Source: Agrocybe praecox (Eukaryota > Basidiomycota > Agaricomycetes > Agaricales > Agrocybaceae). Taken from it: a stretch of DNA of 64,000 bases. The translations under genes and the position numbers were made by a program. Every line of letters begins with the position of its first letter. Within the stretch, counting starts at the first letter, position 1. Location: NCBI GenBank assembly GCA_964017145.1, contig OZ024845.1, positions 62,001 to 126,000 of the forward strand. Reading direction: 5' to 3'. Under the pieces are notes generated by a model. It was not told the DNA's origin, made no database searches, and saw only the letters and a list, made by a program, of their open reading frames with translations. This document shows positions 58,018-64,000 of this stretch, piece by piece.

Positions 58018-60933
58018 TTGGTGTTTCCACACTGGTAACACTGGCAGCATTGTCAGCGAGACGTTGTCGGTGAACAGAAAGGGAAGGTATGTACATGCGT
58101 TGCACTTCTATCCAGTTGTTGATTTTCCGCCGAAGAGTAGTTGAGTGCAGGGTTAAATTTGTGTTCTGATTGTCTGTGGCATGGGCAGTCAAACCACTCA
58201 AATCGGCCGCTAATCGACGCCTTCGTAAATGATCAATATACGATGCAAATCCAATTATGTGACATGTGCAACTCACTGTTCCAATTCCAGTTCTAATCCC
58301 ATCATTATGAGTTGACTGGCTGAAACCTCACGGTGCATCACCCATGTGGCTCCACTCCTGCTCTCGCTTTCTTCCTTTTCAGCGAGTTGTCGATGAACGC
58401 TCTCTTGTGACATTGCTGTAAGATAGAAAATAAGTAGTGTCATTACTCTATAGTAAGCATGATGTGATAATAATAACCTTTAAATTGTGTCTCGAACGAA
58501 TTGAAATTGGAGTGGTCATCTTCCCAAGCAGCGAGTTGCTGAGACCATGAAGCCACCGTCTCAGGCGATTTTAAGCCCTCGGTAAATTTCGTATGTTGCG
58601 ATTTATGTTCGAAGGCATTCGGTACGGCCTCTTTTAAGTGGGTGAGAATGGTATCAGCTGTGTACAACTTTGTTTTGAGACTTTTATTATTAATAAGCAA
58701 ATCTCAAATTACGCACCCAATTTCGTTGTTTTTTTCCAGTTCCAGTCACCAAAATGATCGTCAAGTATGTCCCTTCGAGAACCCGGGCCCATTTCACGTG
58801 TACTCAGAGCCATAGGATTTGTGTGTGCCCACCCTCGTTCGAGCCCCTCTCCCTCTTTCCGGCCAACCTCTTTATTAAAGTTGAAGGAATAGACGGTCTG
58901 GCATTCTTTGATGTGAGCCGGTAGGTGAAACTTGGGGACAAGGAATTGAAATGTTGTCTTGTTCTCGTGATCAACATGCAAGGCCGTTGGGTACTTCTTC
59001 ATTCTCTCCCACAAGTTTATCCCCCATTGACAGGCTATGTCATATGACACCACCATTTCGACTGAATCCGAATTTATGAGGCTGGAAAAAAATAGATAAT
59101 CCATGTTCACATATCTAGGGCTCATATTAACAGTCTGTCAAGATATGAGGACCAGCAGATAACCCTTACCGTTCTCCAATTTGCAAATCTCCAACTGCAC
59201 ACGGGCGTTTCATATCATGTTGTATGCAGTCACACATGCCTACACCTGTTGCGGCGAAACCTTCTGTCGCTCTTTCTTTATTGACAGCGTCATGGTTAGA
59301 GCATCTACTGGGCTGTATGTGTTATGAGCTCACCAGTGCCTTGGGAATTAAAAAATAAAAAAAAATTGTACCTCCTGTACGATTATTTTACCAAACTCGT
59401 CCAGAAAATTTTTGAAGGCAGTTTCTTCCACAAAATAAGCCCATCCATGAGAAAGAGAGGGATCAGAGGCGTTGCTTGATATGACCCTTCTCTTTAGTTG
59501 GAAGTTAGCATCAAGGCCGATATAAAGTGTGTATAAATATCTGGAAATTTTCAAAAATAAGTTAGCATCAACCCAACGAGTAAGGACATGAATCCACTTG
59601 CCGTTTCTCTTTAGGCGCATTTTCCCAACCGTCTATGAGGTTTCGACCTCTCTGAGTTTGAGGACAAGCTGCGCATAGAACAGCACATTCCCCGGGCTGC
59701 GTTCCAGCTGCTCCCGATCGGTGGTTTCCTCGCCCCGCCCTTTTCAACATCTTTAGATGACAGTATTCTTGAGCGACACGCAGCAGACTCGTGTAGCGGT
59801 TCTGATATCGGAATCTGTATTAGTACATTAACAAATTTGTAGTATAGTTGCTTACCTTAATGATTTGTGTCCCTGTATTATCTGTAAGACGTGTCAAAGT
59901 TGAGATGACTTCAGATGATGTCGCTTTTGACTCGAACGACAATATCTGAAAGAATTTCAGGAGCCGGAAGGTGATTGCTGTTCGAGGCAACTTGACAGTA
60001 GCGGGAAACCAACCAAAGCGCAGCAGCTGGACAAACAGCAGTTCCTTGGAGGTTTGACATCCACAGAATAGAAGGGAAACCTCATGGACTCCCCCGAAAT
60101 TGAGGATGGTGAATGTCCCTGCGTAGGGGCGTATGGGACGGTTGCATGATTCTCCAGGTTGATGGCCCAGCTGGAAAACATATCCAAGTGCTTTCAGTGT
60201 CACCTTCCTAAAAAAGCGCAGTGTCAAATCCCACTCCTGGTTATTAAAAAGAAAATTAAAACAGGAGAGAACCGTAAGGTAAAACGAACATACCTCAATA
60301 CGGTGAAGGCCATTCCTAATATGACCACTAAGATTGCACTCCCGACATAGCAGGTCCATGCCATCGCAGTCCTGACATCGATAAAGTGCCATACCACTGT
60401 GACACTGCATGCAGAGAAGATGTGCTTCATCGCGTCCATCCTGGCGTAGAAACTCGGACAAGAATAATTCGCGTTCTTTTGTCCATTCTTTCAAAGGTTC
60501 GTCCTGTACATAGCTTATGTCAGTATCTTTTTTTGTGATATTAATGAATCTTCGTACCGAAGGGCGTATTTTCTTTGGTTTAGTTCCCACTATTACCTCT
60601 TCGTCCTCTTCATCCTCTGAAAAACTCACATCCCCACTCTGTTCATATTGGCCACCTGAATCAATCCATAAACCTTCCGCATCCTGAGTTGAGACTGGTG
60701 GGACAGCTTGTCGTTCCTGGATTCCTGGAACGGAAAGCGTACTCGAACGCTTGCTGAGGCGTCCATCAACATAATTGTATTCCGTGGACTGTACAAGTCG
60801 TAGCTGGCCGACTTGACTGGGACCTTCATTGTTTGAGGTCGCTGGTAGAGGAGCACGTTGTAGGTTAGATTTAGGTCTTCTCGACCTTCGCCGTTGCAAC
60901 GTCAAGTTTGACATTTGATGAGAGATGATGTGG

Positions 60934-61060
60934 GTGGGTCTCAGAGTGTCTTTCCTCATACACATTTTTTTTTTATTTCATGAAAACTAGAGTGCCTGTT
61001 AGTGGGCAGGTCTCAGAGTGTCTTTCCTATTATACATTATTTTTTTATTTCATGAAAGTG
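60934..61060. repeat. Direct tandem duplication (~50-bp unit, ~70-bp period)
   Basis: GGTCTCAGAGTGTCTTTCCT followed by an A/T run and ATTTCATGAAA occurs at about 60936-60985 and again at about 61008-61056. It lies just upstream of the KDZ transposase start and may belong to the terminal region of that element. Confidence 0.6.
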
Positions 61061-61481
61061 CCTTTTAGGAACATAATATATTTTTAATTCAAAATCTACG
61101 ACTAAAGTATGCAAACTATACTAATGCCAAAGTCTTCAAGCTAACTCGATCCTCTTTTTTTTTCTTGGTCAGCGTAATGAGATCAACCCAAACTTTATCA
61201 GTTGGATAGATTTTCATCAGCGTTGTCATGCGTCATATTTGATTGAACATGAATGAACCTTAAATTGCATAAGAGATCAATTGTTTATTTTTAAATTTCA
61301 ATATTTCCTTTTTCGTAATTCTCCATTTTAATTTACCATCACGACTCTATCGCAACAAATAAGGCACCAATTCTTCCGAAATCTATTCATTCCAAGCCCA
61401 AGTCATGAAACCGTCACCACGATCCACGGTGATTCATTCTTTCCTCTCAACGTTCATCGTCTTACACGTTCACCTTTGAAA

Positions 61482-61964
61482 ATGTCTTCCCCTTCTGTCC
61501 AATCCTTTGTTCAACAGTCCAAGGATGTCGGCAATTCTTCCGGACCTCAGAAAATCAAGAAAGCATCGATATATCTGTTTATTCAAATTGCCGGAGTTTT
61601 TGATGCAAACGAAAATTGCGAATATTGGCTAGCGACACATTATTCAGAGGATCACATTTTTCAAGAAGGAGACACCATCAGTTTTACATACAGAATTCAG
61701 CCAGACGACACATCAAAAATCATTCGCCTCGAGGAAATCGTGCATTATGAACGAGGAATTATAGTTTTCGCAGTAACGACCACCAGGAAATCAGCACCGG
61801 CATTATTCACAAGACCCCGTATTGCTATCCCACGATCACAAGTGTCCCTCAGCATCATGCAGAAGATAAGATATGCCTACACTTACATCACACAACGGCA
61901 CAGCATATTCACCACTTATCTAAATCCGTCACATCCCATCTACTCTATTAAAAGACTTCGATGA
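61482..61964 (+). CDS. Hypothetical protein, N-terminal exon, interrupted by the assembly gap
   Basis: From ATG 61482 the frame runs 160 codons. The part up to about residue 128 looks coding (KKASIYLFIQIAGVFDANEN, EYWLATHYSEDHIFQEGDTI, RLEEIVHYERGIIVFAV). The last part is doubtful, and a splice donor may lie near residue 125. A short coding-like stretch just before the gap (about 62160-62213, NYDRFIIQEDVL) and the sequence after the gap (62414-62640) may belong to the same gene. I do not recognise the family. Confidence 0.45.
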   Translation: MSSPSVQSFVQQSKDVGNSSGPQKIKKASIYLFIQIAGVFDANENCEYWLATHYSEDHIFQEGDTISFTYRIQPDDTSKIIRLEEIVHYERGIIVFAVTTTRKSAPALFTRPRIAIPRSQVSLSIMQKIRYAYTYITQRHSIFTTYLNPSHPIYSIKRLR

Positions 61965-62213
61965 CATCATGCAAAGCCCAGGCCATCAAGCGGCTGTGCA
62001 ACCATCATTCCAAACACATGATTCGATGTCACATGCCTATCACGAGTCACTATGAGTCACGGGAACTGATATATCAACAACGCGGCTACGCTAAGGTTAC
62101 CTCCGCCAAATATAGCAATCTATCAGCTGGAAATAGCTTGATTCCTTCCATCCGTCGATTTCACTAATCGTCAAGTCAACTATGATCGATTTATCATTCA
62201 AGAAGATGTGCTT

Positions 62214-62413
62214 NNNNNNNNNNNNNNNNNNNNNNNNNNNNNNNNNNNNNNNNNNNNNNNNNNNNNNNNNNNNNNNNNNNNNNNNNNNNNNNNNNNNNNN
62301 NNNNNNNNNNNNNNNNNNNNNNNNNNNNNNNNNNNNNNNNNNNNNNNNNNNNNNNNNNNNNNNNNNNNNNNNNNNNNNNNNNNNNNNNNNNNNNNNNNNN
62401 NNNNNNNNNNNNN
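62214..62413. other. Assembly gap (run of N)
   Basis: 200 undetermined bases. Frames reported across it are meaningless. Confidence 0.99.
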
Positions 62414-62640
62414 AAACACACCTTGAGGTCGTCTATCCACGCCGAGATGGGCAGTATGTGCGGTTGGACGACTGGAAGCTCATGCTTGGGGCTATGGGAC
62501 TCGAGATAGGTATGCAGGTTTTGGTTTACAACCGCATCACAAAGGAGTACGAGCCTTCGAAATGGTCACAACAACATCCTATTTCCAGGACCGTTCCTTT
62601 ACTAGGAATTTTTGTTCCCCCAACTTGGGAGAACTTCTGA
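62414..62640 (+). CDS. Hypothetical protein, C-terminal part after the gap
   Basis: The open frame from the gap to the stop at 62640 encodes about 74 residues, including VYPRRDGQYVRLDDWKLML, GLEIGMQVLVYNRITKEYEP and LLGIFVPPTWENF. It looks like a genuine protein end. It may be the C-terminus of the gene starting at 61482; the gap prevents joining them. No family is recognised. Confidence 0.5.
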
Positions 62641-62865
62641 TTCACTCTTACGCACTCTAGGTAGCTCTTAGATAGCTCTCAGTAAACACAGTAATTCTCA
62701 TTGTACGCACACAAAAAAAAATCTTGTAGCTTCATTTTACATAGACGTATAGATACACAAATAGTACTATTTCTTAAAAGCATAGATCGGCGCATTGGTG
62801 GAGCAAAAAGGTGGTTGAACACAGACAAAAAATGGAAAGATCCAATGTGCGTGTATCTGTAACGA

Positions 62866-63105
62866 TGCCAGATATCCCCTAACAAACATGTCGTCGTTTT
62901 CAGGGTCAAAAAAAAAATTGGACCTCGGAGTATTTAGCGGAAGACAATGAAATGTCGCTCAAAAGGACTTGGTAAAATTTATGAAGCCGAAGCCAGACAT
63001 CCCCTAATAGACACATCATTTTCAGGTTCAAAAAATAATAATCTGCGGACCTCGGAGTGTTTAGCAAGAGACAATGAACATGCTGTTCAAAAGGAATTGA
63101 TGAAA
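62866..63105. repeat. Imperfect tandem duplication, ~120-bp unit
   Basis: Unit 1 (about 62866-62984) and unit 2 (about 62986-63105) share GCCAGA(T/C)ATCCCCTAA, TTTTCAGG(G)TTCAAAAAA, GGACCTCGGAGT(A/G)TTTAGC and AGACAATGAA in the same order. Confidence 0.65.
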
Positions 63106-63300
63106 AAAAAAATTGCATCACTTACTATATCCCGGGATGGAAACAAAGGAGTTTGTGGCTCATTCATCAGAACTATCCAGAGCATCAATCGTTTTGTTGT
63201 GAGAGAAGCGAATAGGGAACCCTTGTGCTTGTGGTGTCTTTGTTTTCGCCCCTCCTCCTCCCCTCCTTGTCCACCTATACCCCCTCACAGCATATTCATC

Positions 63301-63976
63301 ATGCCCACAGACTCAAGTGCACCCATAAACCGGTCCAAGATGGTGCCCAAAGTCAAGGATCTCAGCCGAAGATTCGTTTTCTCGTGCCAGCAAAAAGTGC
63401 GTATGGCAGAATTCTATGGCGAATTCGAAAAGATTGTTGAGGCAAACGACCCGCACCGAAAGGGACGCAACAACGTTATTACAGAGTGGTAAAAAAAGAA
63501 AGTGGAAGACCTTTTGGAAGAAGAAGTCTTCCAAACCCTTGACAAAGAGAAGGAGACGTTGAAGGACTGGGCGGATGTTAGTACAATCATTTTCTTTTCA
63601 TCTTTATATCCTCATTTTTGTTTTACAGGCTATGTGATATGTTTACACAAATCATGCGAACTACGGGATGAAACGTAGCAAGAAGGCACAGGTAAACCAT
63701 GTTCTTGCCTCTACAGGACCCGTCCTTCCACTTGCCATTATTAGTGGAAGCATCACACCTCATCAATATTTTATTTTCGAGAATAACGACAAAATCAAGG
63801 ATTTGTATATGGATATATGCAATAAAACGGGAAAACCTGGTGGTGCGGCGAAACAAGAAGTGGTTAAGGAATTGTGGGATAACGCTGATCAGAGCGAGTG
63901 GGAAGATAAGGTTAAAGAAATATACAATGATACGACTCGGTATGGTACAGCATCGTCCATTGAGAACCATTTCTGA
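63301..63976 (+). pseudogene. Hypothetical repeated-family protein with two in-frame stops
   Basis: Exon 1 (63301-63576) and exon 2 (63629-63976), joined by a 52-bp GT..AG intron in phase 0, read as one coherent protein except for TAA at 63490-63492 and TGA at 63635-63637. Exon 1 contains SKMVPKVKDLSRRFVFSCQQ and, after the stop, KVEDLLEEEVFQTLDKEKET. Exon 2 contains GMKRSKKAQVNHVLASTGPV and PHQYFIFENNDKIKDLYMDI, ending SSIENHF. It looks like a decayed member of a multi-copy fungal family, but I cannot name it. The final 102 codons could still be expressed from a downstream ATG. Confidence 0.6.
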
Positions 63977-64000
63977 CGCAACGCCTCGTTCTAGCAACCA

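Larger units (their letters stand above)
56144..60914 (-). pseudogene. CxC2/KDZ-type transposase gene, interrupted by an 897-bp element
   Basis: Exons, high to low: 60914-60558, 60503-60294, 60236-59856, 59801-59602, 59540-59372, 59312-59170, 59114-58717, 58657-58478, 58415-58277, 58220-58018 plus 57118-56576 (one exon cut by the insert), 56520-56144. Without the insert they total 3300 nt, i.e. 1099 residues with all phases correct. The N-terminal part has CxxC pairs (LLCMQCHSGMALYRCQDCDG) and a CxC2 domain (CNRPIRPYAGTFTILNFGGV). The KDZ transposase domain shows GMCDCIQHDM, GDLQIGERYVNMDYL, VVSYDIACQWGINLW and FHLPAHIKECQ. The intron after 59602 uses GC (GCAAGT) instead of GT. KDZ proteins are DNA transposases of large eukaryotic elements. 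An in-frame extension to 60965 is possible. Apart from the insert no lesion was seen. Confidence 0.85.

Noticed and set aside
62182..62640. Continuous frames across 62214-62413
   Set aside because: The sequence there is undetermined (N), so any frame through it is an artefact.
1..64000. CRISPR arrays, bacterial operons, phage modules
   Set aside because: None are present; introns and gene content show eukaryotic nuclear DNA, and the decamer arrays at 53.9-55.0 kb lack unique spacers.

Overview
The window is nuclear DNA of a filamentous basidiomycete, most likely an Agaricomycete mushroom. Coding regions are cut by many introns of about 46-70 bases with GT..AG ends. The gene set fits as well: expanded F-box families, small cysteine-rich secreted proteins, an HMG-box regulator with a long loop insertion, a CxC2/KDZ transposase and an APH-like kinase relic. 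Gene models below were spliced by eye, using frame, splice sites and family conservation. No RNA evidence or database search was available.

Layout. 0-8 kb: a degenerate fold-back repeat, a three-exon gene joining a coiled coil to an RNase H-like domain (2046-4049), two small secreted proteins (4675-5133 and 6129-6667), and one doubtful orphan gene. 8-21.5 kb: a gene-poor stretch holding a single HMG-box transcription factor gene (11106-about 13322, minus). 21.5-34 kb: a HhH-GPD DNA glycosylase, an F-box-like gene, a broken F-box-like gene and a low-complexity orphan protein. 34-49 kb is the dense part: two tandem Fic-domain genes, a WD40 plus coiled-coil gene, arginyl-tRNA synthetase, a 24-exon M1 aminopeptidase, and a second copy of the cysteine-rich secreted protein. 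49-64 kb is mobile-element territory: an APH-like kinase gene in three pieces, an inserted element rich in TCGCAAG motifs, a KDZ transposase gene interrupted by an 897-bp element with 146-bp terminal inverted repeats, an assembly gap (62214-62413) and another broken gene.

The most notable observations are these. (1) In the tandem Fic genes, one copy has the complete HPFxDGNGR motif; the other has lost both the catalytic His (to Gln) and the acidic residue (to Ala). (2) The M1 aminopeptidase contains a run of micro-exons of 53, 14, 22 and 4 nt. (3) A KDZ transposase is intact except for a recently inserted element, and removing the element restores its frame exactly. (4) A kinase gene is interrupted by a different element flanked by a 10-bp direct repeat. 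(5) Two copies of a 12-cysteine secreted protein lie 44 kb apart in opposite orientation.

The housekeeping genes (ArgRS, M1 peptidase, DNA glycosylase) do not form a pathway with each other. Shared origin, rather than shared function, links the secreted-protein pair, the Fic pair and the F-box pair.
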